Source: JAFGGG01 sp964634205 (GTDB lineage Bacteria; Spirochaetota; Spirochaetia; SZUA-6; RPPD01). From it: DNA of 64,000 nucleotides. This document shows positions 1 through 8,397 of this stretch, in pieces. The stretch is from NCBI GenBank assembly GCA_964634205.1, contig CAZWKE010000002.1, forward strand, positions 1 through 64,000, written 5' to 3'. The notes under the pieces were generated by a model, which did no database searches, was not told where the DNA came from, and saw only the letters and a list, made by a program, of their open reading frames with translations. Position numbers and translations under genes: made by a program. Position 1 is the stretch's first letter, and each line of letters begins with the position of its first letter.

Positions 1-33
1 TCCCCAGTATGCCTTTGTTTGATCCGTCCCCCA

Positions 34-54
34 GGTCCACGGTTTGGACCACTA
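34..54. repeat. Palindromic repeat, copy 1 (partial)
   Basis: GGTCC at 34-38 pairs with GGACC at 46-50, and GGTTTGGACCACTA (41-54) recurs inverted at 7691-7704 and with one mismatch in direct orientation at 7707-7720. This copy lies about 85 bases past the GH1 stop. The rest of 1-137 holds no gene I can support. It may be a small dispersed hairpin element or a processing signal. Confidence 0.5.
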
Positions 55-137
55 AAAAATGGTTACATTTAGAATTGCGTTTTTTTATAAATTTGGCACC
101 CGGCGATTCTAAATTTGTTCTATCCAGCTGCTTCCCT

Positions 138-1481
138 TTATTCCAACGGTTCGTGACCGGAAATCACCTCTCGATAAAAATAATAACTGTCCTTGGGAAT
201 CCGTTTCAACGTTTTATAATCGGTATAGACTATGCCGAAGCGCTTGCTGTATCCGTAGGCCCATTCAAAGTTATCCATGAGCGACCAGAGAAAATATCCT
301 TTGAGTTTTATGCCGTCCGTAACGGCTTTTTTACACATCCTGAAATGCTCCCGCAGATAGTTGATTCTTTCCGGATCGTGGCAGCGTGTACCGTCGTGAT
401 TCAGCCTGTCCGGCAGGGCGCAGCCGTTTTCAGTGATATACATTTCCGGGTGGTGGTAGTTGTTGTCAATCCAGGACAGCAGGCGATAGAGTCCGGCGGG
501 AATAATGTCCCAGCCCATCTCGGTTTTTTTGTGATAGGTTTTGGCGTATTTGTATTCATGCAACCCGGTCTCATCGAAAGCGGCGGCCGGTTCCGAATAA
601 TAGTTTACCCCGAGAAAATCTATTTTTTGCGCAATTATCTCCAGATCGCCCGGTTGAACAGGAAAGGTACTTTCCGGTGTCCCGTGCAGGAAATCCTTTG
701 GATAACCCCTCCCGAATAGAGGATCCAGAAAAATCCTGCAATTAAGATCCGTGGCGGTCTCCGCGGCAAGAACATTATTTTTATCTTTGGTGGCCGGGCG
801 GAACCGGGTCAGGAGCTGGGTGATACCGATTTTTCCCTTACCACCCAGTTCCCGGTACTCCCGTACGGCAAGTCCGTGGGCAAGGTTGATATGGTGGATG
901 GTGTTGCAGACGGCCTGGATATCATGAACAAACCCGGGAGCGTGATAGCCAAGATAATGCCCCATGTAGGTGCTGCAGAACGGCTCGTTAAAGGTAACCC
1001 ACATATCCACCCTGTCTCCAAAGGCCTTAAAGCATTCCCGCGCATAGGTAAGAAAAGCCTGCGCGGTTTCCCTGCTGCGCCATCCTCCCCTGTCTTCCAG
1101 GCTTTGCGGCAGGTCCCAGTGATAAAGGGTGATCGCGGGGGTTATCTGATTTCTATGCAGCTCGTCCAACAACCGGTGGTAGAAATCCAAACCCGCCTGG
1201 TTGGGTTTTCCCGTTCCCTGTGGAAAAATGCGCGGCCAGGCAATCGAAAAGCGGTACGCGTTTATTCCCAGTTGTTTCATCAGGGCGATATCTTCCTTAT
1301 AACGGTGATAATGATCACAGGTTATATCCGCCCGAGCTCCGTCATGTACCTTATCTTTTGTATTACAGAAGGTGTCCCAAATACTGGTTCCCCTTCCCGC
1401 CTCTTTGGTTGCTCCTTCAATCTGAAACGCGGAGGTTGCCACCCCCCATGTAAAATTATCCGGTAAACCGGTGAAATTCAT
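138..1481 (-). CDS. GH1 beta-glucosidase / 6-phospho-beta-glucosidase-type beta-glycosidase
   Basis: A retaining family GH1 glycosidase of 447 aa, the normal family length, with no signal peptide, so cytoplasmic. The acid/base Glu lies in TFNEP (E166) and the nucleophile in ITENG (E351). The sugar-binding YHWDLP motif (about 120-125) and a C-terminal FLWSLMDNFEW stretch are also present. The likely role is hydrolysis of cellobiose and short beta-glucosides made by the secreted cellulases encoded just upstream. I see no clear phosphate-binding signature, so a plain beta-glucosidase is favoured over the 6-phospho type. The ATG at 1481 is preceded by AGGAGAG at good spacing. It is the last gene of the minus-strand cellulose island. 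Confidence 0.93.
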   Translation of the reverse strand: MNFTGLPDNFTWGVATSAFQIEGATKEAGRGTSIWDTFCNTKDKVHDGARADITCDHYHRYKEDIALMKQLGINAYRFSIAWPRIFPQGTGKPNQAGLDFYHRLLDELHRNQITPAITLYHWDLPQSLEDRGGWRSRETAQAFLTYARECFKAFGDRVDMWVTFNEPFCSTYMGHYLGYHAPGFVHDIQAVCNTIHHINLAHGLAVREYRELGGKGKIGITQLLTRFRPATKDKNNVLAAETATDLNCRIFLDPLFGRGYPKDFLHGTPESTFPVQPGDLEIIAQKIDFLGVNYYSEPAAAFDETGLHEYKYAKTYHKKTEMGWDIIPAGLYRLLSWIDNNYHHPEMYITENGCALPDRLNHDGTRCHDPERINYLREHFRMCKKAVTDGIKLKGYFLWSLMDNFEWAYGYSKRFGIVYTDYKTLKRIPKDSYYFYREVISGHEPLE

Positions 1482-1519
1482 ACTCGCTCTCTCCTTGCTA
1501 AAAACGGATTCCGACCTTT

Positions 1520-1548
1520 TTAGTACGTTTTTTTGATCGGTCTGTCAA
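1520..1548 (-). promoter_or_regulatory. Candidate promoter of the GH1 gene
   Basis: On the minus strand a perfect -35 TTGACA (1548-1543) is followed after 17 bases by TACTAA (1525-1520), a weak -10. The element sits 40-70 bases upstream of the GH1 ATG and after the GH5 terminator, so GH1 probably has its own transcript. Confidence 0.4.
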
Positions 1549-1561
1549 GGTCTCTTTTCCC

Positions 1562-1601
1562 GGATAATAAAAGAGGGCTGCCTGTAATCACAGGCAAGCC
1601 C
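1562..1601 (-). terminator. Rho-independent terminator of GH5-CBM64 gene 1
   Basis: GGGCTGCCTGT (1575-1585) pairs with ACAGGC-A-AGCCC (1590-1601) around a 4-base loop. On the minus strand the hairpin is followed by TCTTTTATTA. It lies about 40 bases past the stop of the GH5-CBM64 gene. The same GGGC(T/C)GCCTG core recurs in the terminators at 5712, 44232 and 48375. Confidence 0.85.
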
Positions 1602-1639
1602 CCGTTGAAAGCTTGTACGATATAGCCGTGTATGCTTCT

Positions 1640-3250
1640 TTATTTGGCTTCAAAGTGGCTCCACGGGTAGTTGCCCCGGTAATGGATGTAGTAGAGGCCG
1701 TTTATTTTTTGCGGGAGAGCCGAGCCGGCAGCCCACTTGTTGGTAAAATCAACCCCGTTGACGGTCAGTTCGGCCAGGTTCCAGGAGTTGATAAAGTTCG
1801 GCGCGCTGCTTAGGGTCCAGCAATATTCCCCGGCACCATCATACACCAACGGAATGCTTTTTGCCTCGGGATTATCGCAGGTGCCGCCCGGAGGAGTGGG
1901 GGTAGGAGTAACCGTCGGTGTGGGAGTAGGGGTGGGAGTTGAAGTCGGCGTTGGAGTGGGGGTTGCAGTGGGAGTCGGTGTAGGTGTTGCCGTAGGAGTA
2001 GGAGTGGAAGTGGGCGTTGGGGTGGGTGCCGCACCGGCCAGATAGGGTTTGATCAGATTGTATTTGGCGGTATTGACGCTTACCCAGTCATCCTTCAGGA
2101 TACCACCCGTATCTCCGGAATTGGGATTCATGCACCAGAAGGTCCAGGATGCCTTGCTGCCGACGTACTGCATAAAAGTGGTAAACCATTTGTACGCGGT
2201 AGAAGACGGATCGGCGGCCGAGGCCTCCTTTATCCCGAACTCTCCGAATAACACCGGACCGATATTCTGTTTGTAGATGAACCAAAAATACTGATCCCAG
2301 ATCGCCGCCATATTGGCCGGAAAGGAGGGATCGGAAAACCAAGACTGCTGATACACCTCAGGTCCGTATTCATGGGGTGAGTAAATCAGCCTGTTCGCCG
2401 GAATAGCGGTAATGGGATAGTCCCGGACTCCCGACAGGTTTCCGCCCCACCAGTAGGTGGAATCATCATACTGTTCAACCCCTTCCACAATGATATACAG
2501 ATTGGGATTCGCGGCTAAAACCGCCTGCCCGCAGCGTTCTGCCGCGGCCTTCCAGTCCGTATGCGGATAACCGGGAGTATCGTATCCCCAGCCGGCCGGC
2601 GGCTTGGAGCCCGTCCCGGTGTTGCCGTGCGGTTCGTTGTTTAAGTCCGCGCCGATGACATTAGACTGGTTTTTATAACGTGTGGCCATCATCACCCAGT
2701 CCGAAATCCATTGGTCCTCGGAAAATGTATCCGTGTACCAGAGGGTCTCGTTCATATATCCGTCCGCGGCCCGGGAATGGTTGTCCAGGATGATATAAAG
2801 TCCCAGGTTCCCGGCCTCTTGAATTATTTTATCCAGAACCTCCAGGGAGCTTAACCCTTCCAGATCCGTATTCAGCCCCGTCCGGCCTGTGTAGGCGTCG
2901 ACACCATAGGCATTAATCTGGATACCGTTCGGATTCTTCCCGATCATCGCGTTACTCCAGGGGATACGGATGCAGTTGAATCCCAGGTCATGAATCTGCT
3001 GAAGCATTGATTTGTAGTCGCGACTCCACAAACCGTGAACAACATAGCTGGATGTTTCGAAACCGAACCAGTTTACCCCCGTCAGCCTGCCGATAGACAA
3101 ACTGACGGCCCTCTGCGAGGATACCGCTGCCGTACCGTCCGTTTTCGTTCCGTCGAGGAACGAAGGATCGCAGGACAGGGTCAGTGCCATGATTGCGCTG
3201 ACACAGAGTAACACCACCGCTATGATGTTTTTTTTGGTATGAAAAAACAT
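1640..3250 (-). CDS. Secreted GH5 endoglucanase with C-terminal CBM64
   Basis: A 536-aa secreted cellulase. A hydrophobic N-terminus ends in LTLSC (C27), suggesting a lipoprotein with the relaxed spirochaetal lipobox. The GH5 catalytic domain (about 52-405) opens with GVNWFGFET and resembles subfamily GH5_1. The acid/base Glu is in NNEPHG (E206) and the nucleophile in FGEFG (E337). A Pro-Thr linker (about 408-455) leads to a CBM64-like module (about 458-536) with conserved Trp at about 478, 490, 506 and 530, expected to bind crystalline cellulose. The ATG at 3250 follows AGGAGG. It is closely related to the enzyme at 5773-7580, so the two are probably duplicates flanking a shared regulator. 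Confidence 0.93.
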   Translation of the reverse strand: MFFHTKKNIIAVVLLCVSAIMALTLSCDPSFLDGTKTDGTAAVSSQRAVSLSIGRLTGVNWFGFETSSYVVHGLWSRDYKSMLQQIHDLGFNCIRIPWSNAMIGKNPNGIQINAYGVDAYTGRTGLNTDLEGLSSLEVLDKIIQEAGNLGLYIILDNHSRAADGYMNETLWYTDTFSEDQWISDWVMMATRYKNQSNVIGADLNNEPHGNTGTGSKPPAGWGYDTPGYPHTDWKAAAERCGQAVLAANPNLYIIVEGVEQYDDSTYWWGGNLSGVRDYPITAIPANRLIYSPHEYGPEVYQQSWFSDPSFPANMAAIWDQYFWFIYKQNIGPVLFGEFGIKEASAADPSSTAYKWFTTFMQYVGSKASWTFWCMNPNSGDTGGILKDDWVSVNTAKYNLIKPYLAGAAPTPTPTSTPTPTATPTPTPTATPTPTPTSTPTPTPTPTVTPTPTPPGGTCDNPEAKSIPLVYDGAGEYCWTLSSAPNFINSWNLAELTVNGVDFTNKWAAGSALPQKINGLYYIHYRGNYPWSHFEAK

Positions 3251-3373
3251 AGCTACCTCCTTATGCTTGTTTTGCTGTAAGTATAATCCATAGACGAGGC
3301 GGCATTATCACCCTGAAGGCTATATTCTATATACTTGAAGGATCAATTTTATAAACTTTGTGTATTAGGCGGA

Positions 3374-5551
3374 TTATTCTTTGATCAGCTTGGTCAGGAT
3401 GGAGTAGATATAGGAATGATACCCGAAATTGTTCACCTGGTACTCCTCAAGGATTTTGAAGAAGTCGGTCCGGTTGTCCACGCCGACCTCCGTATAGATT
3501 GCCCTGATATGGGCCTTCACCGTACTTTCGGCGATGAAGAGTTTTTTGGCGATCTCCTTTGTTTTATAACCCTGCAGCATCAGGATGAGTACCTCTTTTA
3601 CCCGGGGGCTGAAACGGTAATGCTCAAAAAACAGATCTTCCGGCATAACAACCGAAGAAAAGAAGGGCTTGATATTGATGCCGCTCAAGCGAATGCCCTT
3701 TATCAGTCCGCCGATAAAAATCGGATTGGCTTTGCTGATAACCGTAATGCTTTTTTTGTTCTTCCCGTAGATCCTGAACTCACAATATTGGGTTGTTTTC
3801 TGTTTCAGTATTTTAGTACAGAACTCATTGACGATATCCTCATCATCCTCGTGAATATATTCGATGAAGTTTTGCGAAGGGAGTACTTCTTCTTCTTCAT
3901 ACCCTAATACATCATACCCGGCTTTATTGATGAAGGAAAAACGTAAACGCAGATCCAGCTCGAAGATTATAGTGGGAAGGAGCAGCGCCAATTCCCGGAA
4001 GTGCTCTTCGCTTTGAATCAGTTTTTGTTCGATTCGCTTCCGTTCGACAATTTCCTGTTCCAGTTGGGTATTTGCCAGGGTGAGCGCCTTGGTTCTATGA
4101 ATAACCTGGTCCTCCAGATTTTCCGCGTGCTGCTTTAAACTGTTGATGAGTTTGGCGCCCTTTAAGGCGATACTCAGGGCATGGCGTAATATCTCATACA
4201 TGCGCAGTTCACAGTCACCGATACCGAAAAGCACAAAACCGATCTGTTCGTATCCCTGAAACAGCGCCTGTATAATCATATTATGCCTGTTTTTTTCCGA
4301 GAGTACACCGGGAGGAAGGAGACTGGTTGTGGGGAACTGGATACCCCGGTTTACGATGGGAAATCTTTTTTCCTGGTCATACGCCAGAACCAGCCTGGAT
4401 GTGGAAAGCGGATTCTGAGGGTCGTCATACAGCGCGATGTAGCACTGCCTGATCCCCAACTGGGGAAACTCTTTATAGATTACATCAAGCTCGTCATCCA
4501 ACTCCAAGCTGGCAATAAGCTTTTCATTAATGTCCGTAAACTCTTCCAGATGGTAATCGAAAAGAATCTTCTGGAAGGTGATCTGCCGCTGGACGATATC
4601 TTCCTCCAGAATGGCCGCGGTCTCTTCTCCCTTTATTTCAGAATTTCCATTAGTTTTACACCCGCATGTTCGGCGAACCACCAGCTCAGACTCCTGAATG
4701 GTCTGGAGGTCGACATTTTCACCATTTATGAGTTTTTCTATGGTTCCCCCGGCCAGTTTTCCCTGCTCATAAAACGGCTGCTTTATCGTGGTAAGCTGAC
4801 AGTATTGGCTGATTTCAATATCATCGAACCCGGTTATGGGAATGTTTCCGATGACATCCATATGCCGGGTACGCAGAATTTCTATTATGCCCAGGGCCAT
4901 AACGTCATTGGAAGAAACGATCACGTCAAATCCCTGGTGCTTTTCATCAACAAGCTTTTTAATGGCGAGTTTGCCGGAATCGATCCGGAAATCACCTTCG
5001 ATTACCAGTTCCGGGTTCAGCGGAATTTTGTATTCGTCAAGCACCTGCTTAAAAGCGTTAAAGCGGGTGTCCGCGTCTTTATTCCCCTTTTGCCCGCGAA
5101 TAAAGGCAAAACGCTTGTACCCGTGTTCCTTGATTAAATGCATGAGCAGAGAGCGCATTCCCTTTTCATTGTCCGTTACAATAGAAGGTATCTCCGGAAA
5201 TGACTCTCCCAGTGTTACCATGGGCAGGTAAGCATAGTTTTTCAGGGTCTCCTGCATAGCCTTTGGTCCGGCAATGTTTCCGATCGATGAGGCGGTGAGC
5301 ACAAGACCGTCAAGGTTGTACCCGTTGATAAAATCCAGGAAGATATTACGGCACTTTTCAGATTCAAGGGTGGAGTGCAGCCGGCCCATAATGAAACAGA
5401 GAAAATTCAGGTCCGCTTCTTCGCAGTAATCGCGCAGCCCGGTAAAAATCCCCCGGTGATACGGGGTGCCGACCCAGTCGATCAATAGTCCGACGGTCTT
5501 ACGGTTGTGCTTGTAATATCCGAAGGCAGGTAAATTGTTGACATCCGCCAT
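3374..5551 (-). CDS. LacI-type sensor / GAF-like / PAS / LuxR-HTH regulator
   Basis: A 725-aa cytoplasmic regulator without a signal peptide. Residues 17-290 form a periplasmic-binding-protein-like sensor of the LacI/GalR type, with TGFDDIEIS near 240-248, but there is no N-terminal LacI HTH. A CGC motif (296-298) ends that domain. A GAF-like domain (about 340-470, QCYIALYDD) and a coiled coil (465-515) precede a PAS domain (about 516-630). A LuxR-type HTH (about 645-700, IAESTVKAHI) forms the C-terminus. It sits between two GH5-CBM64 genes on the same strand, so cellulase control by a bound sugar is inferred. The proteins at 28517 and 45019 share its front half but carry other outputs. Confidence 0.87.
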   Translation of the reverse strand: MADVNNLPAFGYYKHNRKTVGLLIDWVGTPYHRGIFTGLRDYCEEADLNFLCFIMGRLHSTLESEKCRNIFLDFINGYNLDGLVLTASSIGNIAGPKAMQETLKNYAYLPMVTLGESFPEIPSIVTDNEKGMRSLLMHLIKEHGYKRFAFIRGQKGNKDADTRFNAFKQVLDEYKIPLNPELVIEGDFRIDSGKLAIKKLVDEKHQGFDVIVSSNDVMALGIIEILRTRHMDVIGNIPITGFDDIEISQYCQLTTIKQPFYEQGKLAGGTIEKLINGENVDLQTIQESELVVRRTCGCKTNGNSEIKGEETAAILEEDIVQRQITFQKILFDYHLEEFTDINEKLIASLELDDELDVIYKEFPQLGIRQCYIALYDDPQNPLSTSRLVLAYDQEKRFPIVNRGIQFPTTSLLPPGVLSEKNRHNMIIQALFQGYEQIGFVLFGIGDCELRMYEILRHALSIALKGAKLINSLKQHAENLEDQVIHRTKALTLANTQLEQEIVERKRIEQKLIQSEEHFRELALLLPTIIFELDLRLRFSFINKAGYDVLGYEEEEVLPSQNFIEYIHEDDEDIVNEFCTKILKQKTTQYCEFRIYGKNKKSITVISKANPIFIGGLIKGIRLSGINIKPFFSSVVMPEDLFFEHYRFSPRVKEVLILMLQGYKTKEIAKKLFIAESTVKAHIRAIYTEVGVDNRTDFFKILEEYQVNNFGYHSYIYSILTKLIKE

Positions 5552-5561
5552 TTAACGTTAA
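5552..5561. promoter_or_regulatory. CG-centred palindrome between ribosome binding site and start codon
   Basis: TTAACGTTAA is a perfect 10-bp palindrome lying between the GGGAG ribosome binding site and the ATG of the LacI-sensor/LuxR gene. The central CG resembles LacI-family half-site symmetry. Autoregulation or translational blocking is possible, but the site is short and could be chance. Confidence 0.3.
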
Positions 5562-5711
5562 CTCCCAAATAAAGGTGCACTATGTTAAATTTGCTATATA
5601 TCTATTATAATACTAATCAAGATTTAAGATGTATACAAGCGCCAATTGCATCAATATTTAATAACAATAGAGAACGGCTTAACGGTTTAAAAATAATTAA
5701 ACAAAGAACAA

Positions 5712-5748
5712 TACTATATAAAAAGGGCTGCCTGTCATGGGCAGCCCC
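5712..5748 (-). terminator. Rho-independent terminator of GH5-CBM64 gene 2
   Basis: GGGCTGCC (5725-5732) pairs with GGCAGCCC (5740-5747). On the minus strand it is followed by TTTTTATATAG. It lies 25 bases past the stop of the second GH5-CBM64 gene and shares the 11-mer GGGCTGCCTGT with the terminator at 1562. The rest of 5562-5712 is AT-rich upstream DNA of the regulator. Confidence 0.85.
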
Positions 5749-5772
5749 TCTATTCAAAAATAATCCCTTTCT

Positions 5773-7580
5773 TTATTTTGCCTCGAAATGACTCCAGGAA
5801 TAGTTTGCCCTGTAGTGAATATAATAAAAGCCGTTTATTTTTTCCGGTAAAGAAGCGCCGGCCGCCCATGTATTGGTAAAATCCACGCCGTTAATCGTCA
5901 GTTCGGCCAGGTTCCACGAGTTGACAAACTCAGGTGTACCGCTTATGGTCCAGCAGTATTCACCCGCACCATCATAGACCAACGGCAGACTCTTTGCTTC
6001 CGGGTTGTCGCACGTTCCCCCGGGTGGGGTTGCGGAGGGTGTGGGAGTGGCAGTTGGAGTCGGAGTCGGAGTGGGTGAGGGTGTGGGAGTGGCAGTTGGA
6101 GTCGGGGTCGGAGTGGGTGAGGGTGTGGGAGTGGCAGTTGGAGTCGGGGTCGGAGTGGGTGNNNNNNNNNNNNNNNNNNNNNNNNNNNNNNNNNNNNNNN
6201 NNNNNNNNNNNNNNNNNNNNNNNNNNNNNNNNNNNNNNNNNNNNNNNNNNNNNNNNNNNNNGTGGCGGTTGGAGTGGGCGTGGGAGTGGGGGTCGGAGTT
6301 GGGGTTGGTGAGGGAGATGGGGCCAGTGTAGGGGTGGGGGTGGGAGTAAGCGAGGCCAGATATGGTTTTATCAGATTGTATTTGACGGTGTTTACGGTAA
6401 GCCAGTCATCTTGTAAAATACCGCCGGTGTCCCCGGAATCAGGATTCCAGGCCCAGTAGGTCCAATGGACCTTGTCCCCGGCGAACTTCAGAAAGGTGGT
6501 AAACCATTTGTAGGGTATTGAGCTGGGATCCGCGGCACTGCTTTCCTTTATTCCCATCTCACCGATATAAAGGCCGGCGATCTGGTTCTCGTAAATAAAC
6601 CAGAAATACCGGCGCCAGACCGCGGGGAGGTTATTCGGAAAATCCGGATCATTAAACCAGTCCTGGGGGGCTACTTCCGGTCCGTACTCATGTACGGAGA
6701 ACATCAGATGGTCTGAAGGGATTTCCGTAACCGGGTAGTCTTTAAGCCCCATATGGTTGCTGCCCCACCAGTAATTGTACTGACCGTACTCCTGTACTCC
6801 CTGCATGACAATAATCAGGTTGGGATTCTCGTTCAGGATGGCCTTGGCACAGCGGACGGCTGCCTTACGCCAGTCGGTCACCCCATACCCGGTGACATCA
6901 TACCCCCAGCTGGCCGGGGGTTTCATCCCCATTCCCAGAAGCCCGCCATGGGGTTCGTTGTTTATATCAACGGCCACCACCTGGGGGCAGTTTTTGTAGC
7001 GGTCAACCATGAACAGCCAGTCACTGATCCACTGGTCCTCGGAAAAATCATCCGTATACCACAGGGTTTCCTGCATATATCCGTCGGCCTTCCTGGAATG
7101 GTTATCCAGAATAATCCGCATGCCCAGGCGCCCCGCCTCCTCTATGACCTTATCCAATACTTCAATAGAAGAAAGACCGCCCAGATCCAGGTTGAGGCCT
7201 TTTTCATGGGTATACGGATCTGTTCCGTAGGCATTTATCTGAATTGAACCGGGATATTTGTCCAACATCTCATTGGCCCAGGGAATACGGATACAATTAA
7301 ATCCCAGGTCTTTCATCTGCTGCAGCATGGATTTATAATCGCGGGCCCAAAGACCGTGAACCACGTACGTGCTTGTTTCAAATCCAAACCAGTTCACCCC
7401 GGTCAGCCGTGCGATTTGCGGCACTCCGGAGGAAGCGGCCCTGTTCGGTACTGATTGTTTTGCGGGGTATTCCAGAATATTACTGCAGGAAAAGAAAATT
7501 AGCGAAAGAAGTAGGAGAAAGGAAAAAAATAATCCTTTCTTGACTGTTTTCGAGTGTTGTTTATCGCCATGCACATACAT
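5773..7580 (-). CDS. Secreted GH5 endoglucanase with C-terminal CBM64, split by assembly gap
   Basis: A paralogue of the enzyme at 1640. The start ATG at 7580 follows GGGGAGG, and a hydrophobic N-terminus ends in FFSC, suggesting a lipoprotein. The GH5 domain carries NNEPHG (acid/base) and IGEMGIKE, in which the nucleophile Glu is followed by Met rather than Phe. A Pro-Thr-Ala-Ser linker is interrupted by 100 Ns (6162-6261), after which the reading frame appears shifted. In the frame ending at 5773 the linker codons continue as Thr-Pro repeats into a full CBM64 module (GEYCW, NSWN, WSHFEAK). I therefore treat it as one intact gene whose true gap length is not 100 bases. A real frameshift cannot be excluded. 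Confidence 0.85.
6041..6161. repeat. 42-bp tandem repeat in the Pro-Thr linker
   Basis: Units starting at 6041, 6083 and 6125 repeat with a 42-bp period, encoding 14 linker residues each on the minus strand. The third copy runs into the N gap, so the true copy number is unknown. Confidence 0.85.
6162..6261. other. Scaffold gap of 100 Ns
   Basis: Exactly 100 Ns, the usual placeholder for a gap of unknown size. It falls inside a tandem repeat, which explains the assembly break. Confidence 0.99.
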
Positions 7581-7690
7581 ACAGACCTCCCCATATAACT
7601 AATTATTTTCAATTATAGTGACTTGTAAAGACCCTGGATATAAACTTTTAGGAGTATTTTTTTGCTTTATTTCAGTAAGAAATGGATAAA

Positions 7691-7720
7691 TAGTGGTCCA
7701 AACCAAGGTTCGGACCACTA
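7691..7720. repeat. Palindromic repeat, copy 2 (full hairpin)
   Basis: AGTGGTCC (7692-7699) pairs with GGACCACT (7712-7719), and AACC with GGTT inside it. This gives a 12-pair stem with one mismatch and a 2-base loop. It lies 11 bases past the stop of the DUF4476 gene. No strong T-run follows, so a plain terminator role is uncertain. It shares 14 bases with the repeat at 34-54. Confidence 0.55.
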
Positions 7721-7730
7721 CGAATTGGTT

Positions 7731-8348
7731 CTAATATCGTTTTCTCGGCGTGTTTTTGATCATTTCCTTGAGCTTGTTTTTTGATGATTGGAATTTTACG
7801 TGATCCAGCAACTTATATTCATTCTGAGTATCGGTTATTTTGGGCAGCACGGAGTGTATCGCTTCCAGTCTTTCCTTGTCGAAGGGAAAAATCCGAATAA
7901 TCTTGATTAATTGCTCAATGGTGAAATGATATACCTTCGCATTCTGTGAGATAATAAAGAGTTTATCATCTCTATTTACCGTCCCTTTCAATTTTTTCAT
8001 CATGCCGCTGAATTCATTCGGAGGGATCATACGGATCTGTTCCTTGTGCTTCTCCTTACGAGGCGGCTCCTTACGCTCCTCCTTACGAGGCGGCTTCTTA
8101 CGCTCCTCCTTGCGAGGCGGCTTCTTACTTTCAACAAGTGCGTCGAGTTTTCTATTGATTCTATCCAAAAGCTCATTCGCTTTTTGTCTCTGTCTATGAT
8201 CCAGTTTGTTCAGGTAGCTGTGTTCCAACTGCCATAAAAGCTGTTTGATCTCCGCAATTTTACCCTGGATATCATTATTACGGGATTGGGAAAAAGCCGT
8301 AAAATTAAAAAAAACCGCCAGCACACAAAGTAAGACAACAATTTTCAT
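7731..8348 (-). CDS. Secreted DUF4476-like protein with KEERKxPPR repeats
   Basis: A 205-aa protein with a clear signal peptide (MKIVVLLCVLAVFF, cleavage near FSQS). The middle holds three copies of a 9-residue basic repeat of the type PPRKEERKK, matching a 27-bp DNA repeat at about 8052-8132. The C-terminal 90 residues, with FTIEQLIKIIRIFPFDKERL, fit the pattern of DUF4476, a domain of unknown function common in secreted proteins. The ATG at 8348 follows AGGAG. It stands upstream of the second GH5 gene on the same strand, with a hairpin between them. Its role is not known. Confidence 0.75.
   Translation of the reverse strand: MKIVVLLCVLAVFFNFTAFSQSRNNDIQGKIAEIKQLLWQLEHSYLNKLDHRQRQKANELLDRINRKLDALVESKKPPRKEERKKPPRKEERKEPPRKEKHKEQIRMIPPNEFSGMMKKLKGTVNRDDKLFIISQNAKVYHFTIEQLIKIIRIFPFDKERLEAIHSVLPKITDTQNEYKLLDHVKFQSSKNKLKEMIKNTPRKRY
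8052..8132. repeat. 27-bp tandem repeat (3 copies) in the DUF4476 gene
   Basis: CTCCTTACG starts at 8052 and 8079 and CTCCTTGCG at 8106, an exact 27-bp period. It encodes the basic repeat of the overlapping gene. Confidence 0.85.
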
Positions 8349-8397
8349 GTTAGAACTCCTTATGCTTATGATTATATTAATATAGCACGCAAAAATA

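Noticed and set aside
9..719. Long plus-strand open frame opposite GH1
   Set aside because: It is antisense to a clear GH1 gene, has no recognisable motif and no ribosome binding site.
1900..2040. Repeat-rich segment in GH5-CBM64 gene 1 as a separate element
   Set aside because: It is the coding sequence of the Thr-Pro linker.
6041..6161. Short regular repeats as a possible CRISPR array
   Set aside because: The units are contiguous without spacers and code for a Pro-Thr linker in frame.
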